Shown: in pieces, positions 32,007 through 41,564 of the stretch
Position numbering within the stretch: the stretch's first letter is position 1
How the letters are laid out: every line of letters begins with the position of its first letter
Assembly: GCF_013304735.1 (NCBI RefSeq)
Contig: NZ_JAAITI010000017.1
Location: 1 to 64,000 of the forward strand
Reading direction: 5' to 3'
Length of the DNA: 64,000 nt
Source of the DNA: Blautia luti
Lineage (GTDB): Bacteria > Bacillota > Clostridia > Lachnospirales > Lachnospiraceae
Program-made: the position numbers and the translations under genes
The notes under the pieces: model-generated
The model's database searches: none
What the model was told of the DNA's origin: nothing
What the model saw: only the letters and a program-made list of their open reading frames with translations

Positions 32007-34637
32007 TTAGGCGTTCTTCTTAGCGATTGCTGCCTGTGCTGCTGCAAGACGAGCGATCGGTACACGGAACGGTGAGCAGGATACATAGTCAAGTCCGATC
32101 TCGTTGCAGAACTCTACGGAAGACGGATCTCCGCCGTGCTCACCGCAGATACCTACGTGAAGTTTCGGGTTAACCGGTTTTCCAAGCTGGATTGCCATCT
32201 TCATAAGTTTACCAACGCCAACCTGATCAAGTTTAGCGAATGGATCGTTCTCGAAGATCTTAGCATCATAGTATGCGTTAAGGAACTTACCAGCATCATC
32301 ACGGGAGAATCCGTATGTCATCTGTGTAAGGTCGTTTGTACCGAAGCAGAAGAAGTCAGCCTCTTTAGCGATATCATCAGCTGTAAGAGCTGCTCTCGGG
32401 ATCTCGATCATAGTACCAACCTCGTACTCAAGGTCAGAACCAGCTGCTTTGATCTCAGCATCTGCTGTCTCTACAACGAATTTCTTAACATATTTAAGCT
32501 CTTTGATGTCACCAACAAGCGGAATCATGATCTCCGGTTTGATGTTCCAATCCGGATGATTCTTCTTAACGTTGATAGCTGCACGGATAACAGCGCTTGT
32601 CTGCATCTTAGCGATCTCTGGGTAAGTAACAGCAAGACGGCATCCACGATGTCCCATCATCGGGTTGAACTCGTGAAGGGAAGCGATGATTGTCTTGATC
32701 TGCTCAACAGTCTTGCCCTGAGCGTCAGCCAGTTTCTTGATGTCCTCTTCCTCTGTAGGAACGAACTCATGAAGTGGCGGATCAAGGAAACGGATTGTTA
32801 CAGGATTTCCTTCAAGTGCCTCATAGAGTTTCTCGAAGTCTCCCTGCTGCTCCGGAAGGATCTTAGCAAGTGCTGCTTCTCTCTCCTCTACTGTCTCAGA
32901 GCAGATCATCTCACGGAATGCATCGATTCTGTTGCCCTCGAAGAACATATGCTCTGTACGGCAAAGACCGATTCCCTCTGCACCAAGCTCACGAGCTTTC
33001 TTAGCATCAGCAGGAGTATCAGCGTTTGTACGAACTTTCATTGTTCTGTACTTGTCAGCCCATCCCATGATACGTCCGAACTCACCGGCGATCTTAGCAT
33101 CTACAGTCGGGATAAGTCCGTCATAGATGTTACCTGTTGTACCATCGATGGAGATTGCATCTCCCTCATGGAACTCTTTACCAGCAAGTGTAAATTTCTT
33201 GTTCTCCTCATCCATAGCGATGTCGCCACATCCGGATACACAGCAGGATCCCATACCACGAGCAACTACGGCTGCGTGAGATGTCATACCACCACGAACT
33301 GTCAGGATACCCTGAGCAGCTTTCATACCTGTGATATCCTCTGGGGATGTCTCAAGACGAACAAGAACAACTTTCTCTCCTCTTGCAGCCCACTCAACAG
33401 CGTCCTCTGCAGAGAATACGATCTTACCGCAAGCAGCTCCTGGAGAAGCACCAAGACCTTTGCCCATCGGTGTAGCAGCTTTAAGAGCAGCTGCATCGAA
33501 CTGCGGATGAAGAAGTGTATCAAGGTTACGAGGATCGATCATTGCAACAGCCTCTTCCTCAGTTCTCATTCCCTCATCAACGAGGTCACAAGCAATCTTA
33601 AGGGCAGCCTGTGCAGTTCTCTTACCATTACGTGTCTGAAGCATATACAGTTTACCATGCTCTACAGTAAACTCCATATCCTGCATGTCTCTGTAATGTT
33701 TCTCAAGAGTCTCGCAAACCTGTTTGAACTGTACGAATGCTTCCGGGAACTTCTGCTCCATCTCGGAGATGTGCATAGGTGTACGAACACCTGCAACTAC
33801 GTCCTCACCCTGTGCATTGGTAAGGAACTCACCGAACAGACCGTTAGCACCTGTAGCAGGGTCACGTGTGAAGGCAACACCTGTACCACAGTCGTCACCC
33901 ATGTTACCGAATGCCATCATCTGTACGTTAACAGCTGTACCCCAGGAATATGGGATATCGTTGTCACGACGATATACGTTCGCACGTGGGTTGTCCCAGG
34001 AACGGAATACGGCTTTGATCGCACCTACCAGCTGCTCCTTCGGATCAGTTGGGAAATCAGAACCGATTTTGGATTTATACTCAGCTTTGAACTGGTCAGC
34101 AAGCTCATGCAGGTCAGCAGCTGTAAGCTCAACGTCCTGCTTAACACCTCTCTTAGCTTTCATCTCATCGATGAGCTCCTCGAAGTATTTCTTACCAACT
34201 TCCATAACTACGTCAGAATACATCTGGATGAATCTTCTGTAGCAGTCCCAAGCCCAACGCTCATTGCCGGATTTCTCAGCAAGAGTGTTAACAACTTCTT
34301 CATTTAAACCAAGGTTGAGGATTGTGTCCATCATACCAGGCATAGATGCTCTCGCACCAGAACGAACGGATACAAGCAGAGGATTTTCTTTGTCACCGAA
34401 TTTCTTACCGGTAACTCCTTCCATCTTGGTAATTGCTTCCATGATCTGAGCCATGATCTCATCGTTGATGGATCTGCCATCCTCGTAGTACTGTGTGCAG
34501 GCCTCTGTTGTGATTGTGAAGCCCTGCGGTACAGGAAGACCGAGGTTTGTCATCTCAGCAAGGTTGGCACCTTTGCCGCCCAGAAGATTTCTCATAGTAG
34601 CATTACCTTCTGTAAACATGTAAACCCATTTTGCCAT
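32007..34637 (-). CDS. ppdK: Pyruvate, phosphate dikinase
   Basis: PPDK interconverts pyruvate, ATP and phosphate with phosphoenolpyruvate, AMP and pyrophosphate, important in anaerobic glycolysis and gluconeogenesis. The 876-residue length is standard. The ATP-grasp N-domain begins KWVYMFTEGNATMRNLLGGKGANLAEM. The swivelling phosphohistidine domain has GGMTSHAAVVARGMGSCCVSG with the catalytic His. The C-terminal PEP-binding barrel includes GLCRTEHMFF, LDPPLHEFVP and CGEHGGDPSS. AGGAGG lies upstream of ATG 34637. Codon use is highly biased, consistent with strong expression, and it leaves a 723-codon open frame on the opposite strand. It has its own promoter and terminator. Confidence 0.97.
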   Translation of the reverse strand: MAKWVYMFTEGNATMRNLLGGKGANLAEMTNLGLPVPQGFTITTEACTQYYEDGRSINDEIMAQIMEAITKMEGVTGKKFGDKENPLLVSVRSGARASMPGMMDTILNLGLNEEVVNTLAEKSGNERWAWDCYRRFIQMYSDVVMEVGKKYFEELIDEMKAKRGVKQDVELTAADLHELADQFKAEYKSKIGSDFPTDPKEQLVGAIKAVFRSWDNPRANVYRRDNDIPYSWGTAVNVQMMAFGNMGDDCGTGVAFTRDPATGANGLFGEFLTNAQGEDVVAGVRTPMHISEMEQKFPEAFVQFKQVCETLEKHYRDMQDMEFTVEHGKLYMLQTRNGKRTAQAALKIACDLVDEGMRTEEEAVAMIDPRNLDTLLHPQFDAAALKAATPMGKGLGASPGAACGKIVFSAEDAVEWAARGEKVVLVRLETSPEDITGMKAAQGILTVRGGMTSHAAVVARGMGSCCVSGCGDIAMDEENKKFTLAGKEFHEGDAISIDGTTGNIYDGLIPTVDAKIAGEFGRIMGWADKYRTMKVRTNADTPADAKKARELGAEGIGLCRTEHMFFEGNRIDAFREMICSETVEEREAALAKILPEQQGDFEKLYEALEGNPVTIRFLDPPLHEFVPTEEEDIKKLADAQGKTVEQIKTIIASLHEFNPMMGHRGCRLAVTYPEIAKMQTSAVIRAAINVKKNHPDWNIKPEIMIPLVGDIKELKYVKKFVVETADAEIKAAGSDLEYEVGTMIEIPRAALTADDIAKEADFFCFGTNDLTQMTYGFSRDDAGKFLNAYYDAKIFENDPFAKLDQVGVGKLMKMAIQLGKPVNPKLHVGICGEHGGDPSSVEFCNEIGLDYVSCSPFRVPIARLAAAQAAIAKKNA

Positions 34638-34704
34638 TTTACATTTTCCTCCTAATTATTGTTCTTTAAAACATAAAAAATGTATGTTTTCTACGCACAT
34701 AATT

Positions 34705-34733
34705 ATTTTATAGATTTATCCTTCATTAGTCAA
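34705..34733 (-). promoter_or_regulatory. Promoter of ppdK
   Basis: TTGACT and TAAAAT are 17 bases apart on minus, leaving a leader of about 60 bases before the ppdK start. Confidence 0.7.
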
Positions 34734-34908
34734 GGTTATTCTTCCAAAAAACAGCAATTTCTCTTGTGAAATATGACAGATTTTCCAGTTATATTTTTCA
34801 CAGATTGTATTTTTCTCGTTATCATCTGAAAAATGTGCTAAAATAGAAAAAAACATGCAGCAATTCCGAGGTAATATTACCCGAATGCTGTCATACAGGA
34901 GGTTTATC

Positions 34909-35787
34909 ATGACACGAACGATTGAAAACAGCTTTCTTAAGATTTCCGTTTCCGATCACGGTGCTGAACTCACCGGCATCTATGACAAGACTAATGACAG
35001 GGAGATCCTCTGGCAGGCAGATCCGGCTTACTGGAAACGCCATGCGCCTGTACTTTTTCCCAACGTGGGACGTAACTACAAAGATATCTGGCGTCTGAAC
35101 GGAAAGGAATATCCTTCCAGCCAGCACGGCTTTGCAAGGGACAGCGATTTTATCTGCACGGATATCACCGATACTTCCCTTTCCTTTGTCCTTAAGTCCT
35201 CTGAAGAAACCTTGAATGTTTATCCGTTTGCTTTCGCTCTGAAGATCACCTACACTCTGAAGAAGCACGACCTGGAAGTATGCTGGGAAGTAGTTAATAA
35301 TGATTCTGAAACTATGTATTTTACCATCGGCGGCCATCCGGCATTCCGTGTTCCGGTACGTGAAGGCGAATCCCAGAGTGATTACCGTCTTGCTTTTGAA
35401 GGCCTGGACACTCTTACCTATCTCCTTATCGATACGTCTGTAGGAACAGTCCTTGCTGACGAACCACATACACTTTCCCTTGAAAACGGAACCTGTTCCA
35501 TTGCTCCTCATATGTTTGATAAAGACGCTCTTGTTTTTGATAACGGCCAGATCCAAAAGGCCGGTATCCTCTTCCCGGACGGAACTCCATATCTGACACT
35601 TACCAGTGAGGGCTTCCCGAATTTCGGTATCTGGTCCGTACCCGGTGCTCCCTTCGTATGCCTGGAGCCGTGGATGGGACGCTGTGATGACTGTGGTTTT
35701 GAAAAGCCTCTTTCCGAAAAAGCAAATATCAATGTGCTGAAACCGGATGAGGAATTTATCAAGAGCTATCAGATCACCGTACACTGA
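34909..35787 (+). CDS. Aldose 1-epimerase family protein
   Basis: Mutarotases interconvert the alpha and beta anomers of sugars such as galactose. This 292-residue protein is of the LacX/YeaD-like branch: N-terminal ENSFLKISVSDHGAELTGI, the histidine motif PSSQHGFARDSDF, FTIGGHPAFRVP (second His), and the catalytic-Glu region VCLEPWMGRCDD. The start ATG 34909 has AGGAGG 7 bases upstream. It is convergent with the alpha-galactosidase gene and shares a terminator with it, so a role in galactose handling is plausible but not demonstrated by a common operon. Confidence 0.88.
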   Translation: MTRTIENSFLKISVSDHGAELTGIYDKTNDREILWQADPAYWKRHAPVLFPNVGRNYKDIWRLNGKEYPSSQHGFARDSDFICTDITDTSLSFVLKSSEETLNVYPFAFALKITYTLKKHDLEVCWEVVNNDSETMYFTIGGHPAFRVPVREGESQSDYRLAFEGLDTLTYLLIDTSVGTVLADEPHTLSLENGTCSIAPHMFDKDALVFDNGQIQKAGILFPDGTPYLTLTSEGFPNFGIWSVPGAPFVCLEPWMGRCDDCGFEKPLSEKANINVLKPDEEFIKSYQITVH

Positions 35788-35794
35788 GCTATGA

Positions 35795-35855
35795 TAAAAA
35801 AGATCCGCCATACATCGGCTTTTTCAGCTGTCTGTATGACGGATCCTTTTATTTA
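35795..35855. terminator. Bidirectional terminator between aldose epimerase and alpha-galactosidase genes
   Basis: GATCCG..ATACA pairs with TGTAT..CGGATC, with A-rich and T-rich flanks on both sides, between two convergent stop codons. Confidence 0.8.
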
Positions 35856-35876
35856 TCTTACTGTCTCAATACGCTC

Positions 35877-38057
35877 TTATTCTCTCACAAAATGATACTG
35901 ATAAGCTCTGTACTCCCCAAACTCTGCAGGAAGCGGCATTCCACCATGCATCAGAGCAGCTCCGGAATAGATCCTGCCGGTAGTCTGTTCCTTATAAAGT
36001 GCACTCTCATCAAGGCCGCGAAGCTGCACATAATTCACAGTCATATTTCCATGGATCTCCTCCATGACAACATTGAGCAGAACTTCTTCCTGAGAATTTC
36101 CAACGATCTCCCATGCACAGACCTCACTCTTAAACGGATCTGTCAGGCGATAGTACCGTCCGTTCTGGATCAGTGGCGCATATTTACGGAATTCCCCGAT
36201 CTGGCTGCGGACCTCATCTTTTTCTTCCTCAGTCAGCTTCAGAAGATCCAGCTCGTAGCCGAAGGTTCCGGACATGGCAACCACACCTCTGGTATGTAAC
36301 GGAGTGATCCTTCCTGTCTGATGGTTCGGCACTGCAGATACATGTGCTCCCATGGCCGATACCGGATATCCGAAGGAAGTGCCATACTGGATCCGAAGCC
36401 TGTCAATAGCATCGGAGTTGTCGCTGCACCAGATCTGCGGTGTATAATACAGCATACCTGCGTCAAATCTTCCGCCGCCGCCGCTACAGCCCTCGATCAG
36501 AAGATCCGGATAACGGTTCACCATACGGTCCAGAAAATCGTACAATCCCAGAACATAATCATACATTACACGTCCCTGATCCTTGGTCATTACGGAAAAT
36601 ACATCCATCAGGCTTCGATTCATGTCCCATTTAACGTACTCAATATTGGCATTATCCAATACCGCACTGATCTGTCCGAAGATTCCGTCTACAACTTCTT
36701 TTCTGGAAAAATCAAGTACCAGCTGATTTCTGGATCTCACTGGTTTTCTTCCCGGAATCGTAAGTGCCCAGTCCGGATGCTCGCGGTAAAGATCACTGTC
36801 CTCAGAGATCATCTCAGGCTCGATCCAGATACCGAATTTCACTCCGAGGTCATTGACTCTTTTTACCAGTCCGCCGAGAGTCTCTCCAAGCTTCTTCTCA
36901 TTGACATACCAGTCCCCAAGACCACTGTTGTCATCGTCACGTTTTCCAAACCAGCCGTCATCCAGAACCAGCATATCGATACCAAGGCTCCTTGCCTCTT
37001 TTGCCAGATTATATAAAGTCTCCCCTGTAAAATCAAAATATGCTGCCTCCCAGCTGTTTACCAGCACCGGACGGACCTCTGTCTTATATTTACCACGGCA
37101 GATATGATGACGGATGCAGCTGTGCAGATTCTGGGAAAGACAGTTCATTCCCTGATCTGTGTAGCTTAAGATCACCTCAGGTGCATAGAAGGTCTCCCCG
37201 GCTTCCAGCGGATACCGGAAGCACTCCTCCTGTACACCAAGGAGCATTCTTGTCTGATTGTACTGATCTTTAAGAACCTCACCCTGGAAATTTCCGCTGT
37301 ATACAAAGGACATAGCATAGCAGCCTCCATGATCCTCTGTTGTGTCCTTCTCTGCCAGGATCATCATCGGATTATACTGATGGCTGGATGTGCCACGGAC
37401 ACTGCCGATCATCTGACTTCCATGAGCCACCGGTACTCTCTGCAGATTCCGCTCCATGGCATGTCTTCCGTAAAAAGTAAGCAGGTCATAATCTCCGTAA
37501 AGAAAATCCAGTTCTGCGGACATCACCTTGTTCACATAGATCTTCTCACTGCTCTGATTGCGGATATAGACGCTTCTTGTAATGATATCCAGTTCCGGAA
37601 GTACACCGTAAAGAAGCATGGCCTCCACGCCGGTAGCCGGATCCTCCAGTACGATCTCCAGAGTCTGTGCCTCATCATTATCTGCATAAACCGCCGGAAG
37701 CCCCGGAAGGCTGTATTTACCGTCACGGATAGTATAGTTCTTGTAACGCATATCACAGCTCATGCTTCCGTCACCGTTTTCCAGCATCAGTGATGCACTG
37801 CGGAAATCTCCGTTTCCGTAGCAGGAAAGCTCCTGTGGAAGAGAGTCCATGGAATAGGTTCTGTCTGTTCCCGCATCATAGGGATTTCCGGAAAATCCTC
37901 TGTCATAGTAGGTCAGAAGATAATCCATGCAGCCTTCTGCCTTTTTACCATAATAGAGATGAAGAAGAAATCCGTACTGATCCACCTGCATCTGATATGT
38001 AGTTTCTTTTGTCTGCAGGGTAAACGTTCTGTCTTTCTCGCAGTAGATGATTCCCAT
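35877..38057 (-). CDS. Alpha-galactosidase, GH36
   Basis: The enzyme removes terminal alpha-1,6-galactose from raffinose-family sugars and melibiose. The 726-residue protein has the GH36 three-domain plan: N-terminal beta-sandwich (to about 330), TIM barrel, and a C-terminal beta domain. The nucleophile is Asp478 in EYVKWDMNRS and the acid/base is probably Asp546 in IWCSDNSDAIDR. VNSWEAAYFDFT and LVLDDGWFGKRDDD are further active-site segments. No signal peptide is seen, so it acts in the cytoplasm after import by the adjacent ABC transporter. It is the last gene of that operon. AGGAGG precedes ATG 38057. Confidence 0.95.
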   Translation of the reverse strand: MGIIYCEKDRTFTLQTKETTYQMQVDQYGFLLHLYYGKKAEGCMDYLLTYYDRGFSGNPYDAGTDRTYSMDSLPQELSCYGNGDFRSASLMLENGDGSMSCDMRYKNYTIRDGKYSLPGLPAVYADNDEAQTLEIVLEDPATGVEAMLLYGVLPELDIITRSVYIRNQSSEKIYVNKVMSAELDFLYGDYDLLTFYGRHAMERNLQRVPVAHGSQMIGSVRGTSSHQYNPMMILAEKDTTEDHGGCYAMSFVYSGNFQGEVLKDQYNQTRMLLGVQEECFRYPLEAGETFYAPEVILSYTDQGMNCLSQNLHSCIRHHICRGKYKTEVRPVLVNSWEAAYFDFTGETLYNLAKEARSLGIDMLVLDDGWFGKRDDDNSGLGDWYVNEKKLGETLGGLVKRVNDLGVKFGIWIEPEMISEDSDLYREHPDWALTIPGRKPVRSRNQLVLDFSRKEVVDGIFGQISAVLDNANIEYVKWDMNRSLMDVFSVMTKDQGRVMYDYVLGLYDFLDRMVNRYPDLLIEGCSGGGGRFDAGMLYYTPQIWCSDNSDAIDRLRIQYGTSFGYPVSAMGAHVSAVPNHQTGRITPLHTRGVVAMSGTFGYELDLLKLTEEEKDEVRSQIGEFRKYAPLIQNGRYYRLTDPFKSEVCAWEIVGNSQEEVLLNVVMEEIHGNMTVNYVQLRGLDESALYKEQTTGRIYSGAALMHGGMPLPAEFGEYRAYQYHFVRE

Positions 38058-38084
38058 ATGTGAATCCTCCTTTTTCTTGTGTTT

Positions 38085-38927
38085 TTATTTTACGGCACCG
38101 TTTACAACACCATTTAAAATGTGCTTCTGGCAGATCAGATAAAACAGAAGGATCGGAAGCAGTGCCAGCAGATAAGAGGCAAACGCAAGGTTATAGTTTG
38201 TTCCGAACTGAGTCTGGAAATTCAGCTGTGCCAGGGGCAATGTGGTTCCACCCGTAGATCCGGACATGATAACCAGTGGAGTCATAACATCATTCCAGGT
38301 TCCAAGTGCTGTCAGAACTGCCACTGTGGCATGCATCGGCTTCATGATCGGAAAGATGATCTTCCAATATGTTTTCCAGGTGCTGGCTCCATCCACACAG
38401 GCCGCCTCCTCAAGGGCCATTGGAATGTTTGTCAGATATCCGGAATAAAGAAGCACGTTCATAGGCATATAAAATACCGTATAAAGAATGATCACACCGA
38501 CTTTGTTATCAAGGCCCATCTCAGCAGTCTGCTTTACAAGCGGCATCATCAGGATAGCAAACGGAACAAACATACCGCTCACTACATAGAGATAGATAAA
38601 TTTATAAAATTTACTTCTCTTGTTTCTGGCTATAGCATAACCTAAAAGTGAATGAATTACAATAGCAAGAACCACTGTGATCACAGTGATCAATACACTG
38701 TTTCCAAGAGAATGCCAGAAGTCTGTTACCTCCATAGCTTCCCTGAAATTGGCAAGACTGAATTTCTCTGGCAGAGACAGGATCCCGGCTACACTGTTGG
38801 TCATCTCTGTCGGCTGCTTGAATGCGATCACAATTGTCATATAAAGCGGAAATACCACTGTGATAAGGCCAAGGATCAGAAGGATCGTTATCGGCCAGTT
38901 CGCTTTTTCTCTTACTTTCGTTTTCAT
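38085..38927 (-). CDS. ABC sugar importer permease, MsmG type
   Basis: This 280-residue protein has six membrane helices and the inner-membrane EAA loop EEAACVDGASTWKTYWKIIFPIMKP, which contacts the ATPase. It is the second permease (MalG/MsmG class) of a CUT1 sugar importer. Its ATG shares one base with the stop of the preceding permease gene (TAATG). With the substrate-binding protein and alpha-galactosidase it should import raffinose- or melibiose-type sugars. Confidence 0.93.
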   Translation of the reverse strand: MKTKVREKANWPITILLILGLITVVFPLYMTIVIAFKQPTEMTNSVAGILSLPEKFSLANFREAMEVTDFWHSLGNSVLITVITVVLAIVIHSLLGYAIARNKRSKFYKFIYLYVVSGMFVPFAILMMPLVKQTAEMGLDNKVGVIILYTVFYMPMNVLLYSGYLTNIPMALEEAACVDGASTWKTYWKIIFPIMKPMHATVAVLTALGTWNDVMTPLVIMSGSTGGTTLPLAQLNFQTQFGTNYNLAFASYLLALLPILLFYLICQKHILNGVVNGAVK

Positions 38928-39805
38928 TACAGCTGCTCCTCCTTTTTCCCTGTGATAGTCAACTGCATTGCAGAAATGATCACGATCACAATAAAGAATA
39001 TAACCGCATTGGCACTCTGGAATCCAAACTGTCCTCCACTCATACCATTGTTATAGATCAGGTAAGAAATAGATTCTGTACTCTGTGCAGGACCACCCTT
39101 TGTCAAAGCCATGATCTGATCAAATACCATCAGGAAGTTTTTCACACAGAGAACCATGTTGATGCTGAAAAACGGAACGATCAGCGGGAATGTCAGGTAA
39201 CGGAACTTGCTGAATCCGGTAGCACCATCAATAGCGCCTGCTTCGTATACATCCTCCGGCACTGTCTGAAGACCGGAAATGTAGATGATCGTATTCATTG
39301 CAATGGACTGCCATGCACACACGATCACGATGGCAACCCATGCCAGGCTCGTACTGGAAAGCATGCTGGAAGACAATGTTTTATTTCCGATCATCTTTCC
39401 GAATGCAGGCAGGATATATGTAAAGAAATAATTGAAAATATATCCTACGACCAGTGCGCCAAGTACATTAGGAATAAAATAAGCTCCACGCAGTGCACTC
39501 TTGAAACGGATCTTGCTATTCAGTCCAAGTGCCAGGATCAGGCTGAGTACATTCGTTACGATAGTTGCCACGATGGCCAGCTTAAAGGTAAACAGATAGG
39601 AACCGCCAACACGGCTGTCTGTAAAAAGATCCTTATAGTTTCGAAGTCCTACCCAGTCATAGCTTCCATAGCCTTTAAAGTTCGTAAAGCTGTAGATCAC
39701 ACCCTTGATCAGAGGCAGTGTGTTAAAGCAGAAAAATAATGCCACGATCGGAATGGTGATCAGAAGAAAGGTCAGCTTTCTTCCACTCATAGATTTTTTT
39801 CCCAT
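38927..39805 (-). CDS. ABC sugar importer permease, MsmF type
   Basis: This 292-residue CUT1 permease (MalF/MsmF class) has an N-terminal hydrophobic anchor (LTFLLITIPIVALFFCFNTLPLIKG), six helices and the EAA loop YEAGAIDGATGFSKFRYLTFPLIVP. It starts two bases after the stop of the binding-protein gene. It forms the membrane channel with the MsmG-type subunit. No ATPase gene lies in the operon, so a shared MsmK-type ATPase elsewhere is expected. Confidence 0.93.
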   Translation of the reverse strand: MGKKSMSGRKLTFLLITIPIVALFFCFNTLPLIKGVIYSFTNFKGYGSYDWVGLRNYKDLFTDSRVGGSYLFTFKLAIVATIVTNVLSLILALGLNSKIRFKSALRGAYFIPNVLGALVVGYIFNYFFTYILPAFGKMIGNKTLSSSMLSSTSLAWVAIVIVCAWQSIAMNTIIYISGLQTVPEDVYEAGAIDGATGFSKFRYLTFPLIVPFFSINMVLCVKNFLMVFDQIMALTKGGPAQSTESISYLIYNNGMSGGQFGFQSANAVIFFIVIVIISAMQLTITGKKEEQL

Positions 39806-39807
39806 GA

Positions 39808-41103
39808 TCAGTTCTCTCCTTCCCCGTTCTTCTCCTCATAGTCCTGTACTTTACGGATAATGTCACGGTTATATCTTGTCCAGTCTGTATCAAATTTTTT
39901 CAGGAATGCATCTTTATCCTTTTTCATCAGGAAGGTCTGGATCTGTGCATCCACAGCCATCTCTGTAGGATAATAATGATCCTGGTAGTCGGCCATCCTT
40001 CCCTCTTCTATATATTCCTTCATACCATCCAGAGTAGAGGGAAGTGTGAAATCACCCTCTTTACAGGGAACTGCCTTCTGGTCATCCAGATATGTCTGTA
40101 TATTCTCATCCTCAAGAAGGAAATCCAGCACTTCATATGCAGCTTCCTTATTCTCACAGTTATCCATCACACAGAACTGAAGGTCAACTCCGGAATTCAG
40201 TTTGTTTTCTGACGGATCATTGCTTGCCGGTGTTACAAAAGAATCAATATCCATATCCGGATTTACACTCTGGATCTGCGGGATCGCATAGCTTCCGATG
40301 GGATACATGGCAGCCTCCCCTTTTGCAAAAGCGGTGCAGGCTCCATTGTAATCATAGGCAAAGGGATCATCCGGTCCATACTGGATAAGCTCCAGCATAC
40401 GGTCTGCTACTTCCTTATACTCTTTTGCAAAAGTAGTGTTTCCCTGGTTTACCTGGCGGCATACATCGGCTGGTGCAAGATCTACCGCAATAGAATTCCA
40501 CGGTGCAAGACAGGTCCAGGTATCTTTAAATCCGAAATAAAGCGGCTGGATACCTGCATCCTGAATTTCCTGGCAAAGGCTCATAAATTCATCCCATGTA
40601 GTCGGGATCTGCCAGCCATGCTCCTTGAAAAGCTCACGATTGTAAAGGATTCCGGCGGCATTGGCCACGTAAGGAACCGCATAGACTCCGTCTTCCGGAA
40701 CGAATTCCAGCGCTTTATCAATTTCTTTATATGCATCTTTGATCGAATCCAGTCCCTGATAATCGGAAATATCCATCAGCATATCAGAATCAATAAAATT
40801 GGAAAAGTTAACATCGCCTCCGATTCCAATGATATCCGGATTATCCTCACGGATAAATCTTGTCTTCAATACAGTCATAGCATCGTTTGGTGATTCGATG
40901 GTAAGATGGATATCATCATGAGTGGCATTGAATTTTTCTTCCAGTTTTTCAAATGCCTTAACCGCTTCCGGTTTATACTGCACAAGTTCGATCTCTGTCT
41001 TTCCGCTGTCCTTTTTACCTGTGCCGCATCCGCTCAATGTAACGGAAGCTGCCATGGTAAAGGCAAGTCCCATACAGAGGATCCATTTACTTCTGTTGCG
41101 CAT
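39808..41103 (-). CDS. Sugar-binding lipoprotein of the alpha-galactoside importer
   Basis: This 431-residue extracellular solute-binding protein (family 1) has a lipoprotein signal: a basic start, a hydrophobic core and the lipobox VTLSGCGTG with the lipid-modified Cys at about residue 26. The mature part has the two-lobe fold with PYVANAAGILYNRELF and later WTCLAPWNSIAVDL. The start is ATG 41103 with AAGGAG 9 bases upstream; the longer reading begins in the leader. It is first in the operon, behind a promoter with an inverted repeat. Specificity for raffinose/melibiose is inferred from the co-encoded alpha-galactosidase. Confidence 0.92.
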   Translation of the reverse strand: MRNRSKWILCMGLAFTMAASVTLSGCGTGKKDSGKTEIELVQYKPEAVKAFEKLEEKFNATHDDIHLTIESPNDAMTVLKTRFIREDNPDIIGIGGDVNFSNFIDSDMLMDISDYQGLDSIKDAYKEIDKALEFVPEDGVYAVPYVANAAGILYNRELFKEHGWQIPTTWDEFMSLCQEIQDAGIQPLYFGFKDTWTCLAPWNSIAVDLAPADVCRQVNQGNTTFAKEYKEVADRMLELIQYGPDDPFAYDYNGACTAFAKGEAAMYPIGSYAIPQIQSVNPDMDIDSFVTPASNDPSENKLNSGVDLQFCVMDNCENKEAAYEVLDFLLEDENIQTYLDDQKAVPCKEGDFTLPSTLDGMKEYIEEGRMADYQDHYYPTEMAVDAQIQTFLMKKDKDAFLKKFDTDWTRYNRDIIRKVQDYEEKNGEGEN

Positions 41104-41218
41104 CTTGTAATGCTCCTTCCTTTTCCTTTTATTTGATAAGTCGGATATCACCCATTTAACTGATATGGCTATCCGGGTTCTCCAATACTTATTCTCTGGT
41201 TTCTTTTTTCTGAAAGCT

Positions 41219-41247
41219 ATTTTAACATAGCTTTATGCTTGCATAAA
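41219..41247 (-). promoter_or_regulatory. Promoter and inverted-repeat operator of the alpha-galactoside operon
   Basis: On minus TTTATG (-35) and TAAAAT (-10) are 17 bases apart. The -35 hexamer lies within a perfect inverted repeat, TTTATGC-AA-GCATAAA (41232-41247). A poor -35 inside a binding site suits activation by the divergent AraC-type protein. Confidence 0.6.
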
Positions 41248-41491
41248 TAGCAGTGTTTTTCTTGTTTTATACCAAAATGCAATTTTTCTCTGTCTTCATT
41301 AAAGTCATCTAGCATTTTGATATATTCTATACCTATATCACTACTTTTATCTAAAATTAGTATATTCCTGATTCATCGAAAATCAATAGGTTTCTCGCAA
41401 AACTTAATTTTCTCACAAAGTTTTCTCGATTATTTTTCTCTTTTTTGTATATTTTACAGGCTGTTTTTGTAATTGCATTTTTATACATATG

Positions 41492-41521
41492 TTGAAGTTC
41501 CCTGCTGTTTTAATATATAAT
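41492..41521 (+). promoter_or_regulatory. Promoter of the AraC regulator gene
   Basis: TTGAAG and TATAAT on plus are 18 bases apart. The ATG at 41565 follows about 43 bases after the -10 box. Confidence 0.6.
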
Positions 41522-41564
41522 GTTACTGAAACCAGACAAAATCATGCGCCTAAAGGATAAAAAT

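Larger units (their letters stand above)
41104..41564. other. Divergent regulatory region of the alpha-galactoside locus (no gene)
   Basis: This 461-base A/T-rich gap lies between the binding-protein gene and the AraC regulator gene. It holds one promoter in each direction (listed separately) and an inverted repeat. I see no open frame with a ribosome site and no RNA gene. Several oligo-T and oligo-A tracts between 41280 and 41470 suggest intrinsic DNA bending. Confidence 0.7.

Noticed and set aside
32136-34307. Plus-strand open frame of 723 codons opposite ppdK
   Set aside because: It is exactly antisense to a complete, well-conserved gene, has no ribosome site, and its composition (Ser, Cys, Leu, His rich) is that of reverse-complemented biased codons. 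Openness follows from the codon bias of a highly expressed gene.
34891-35811. Minus-strand open frame opposite the aldose epimerase gene
   Set aside because: The plus strand encodes a recognisable family with a strong ribosome site, while the minus reading has neither.
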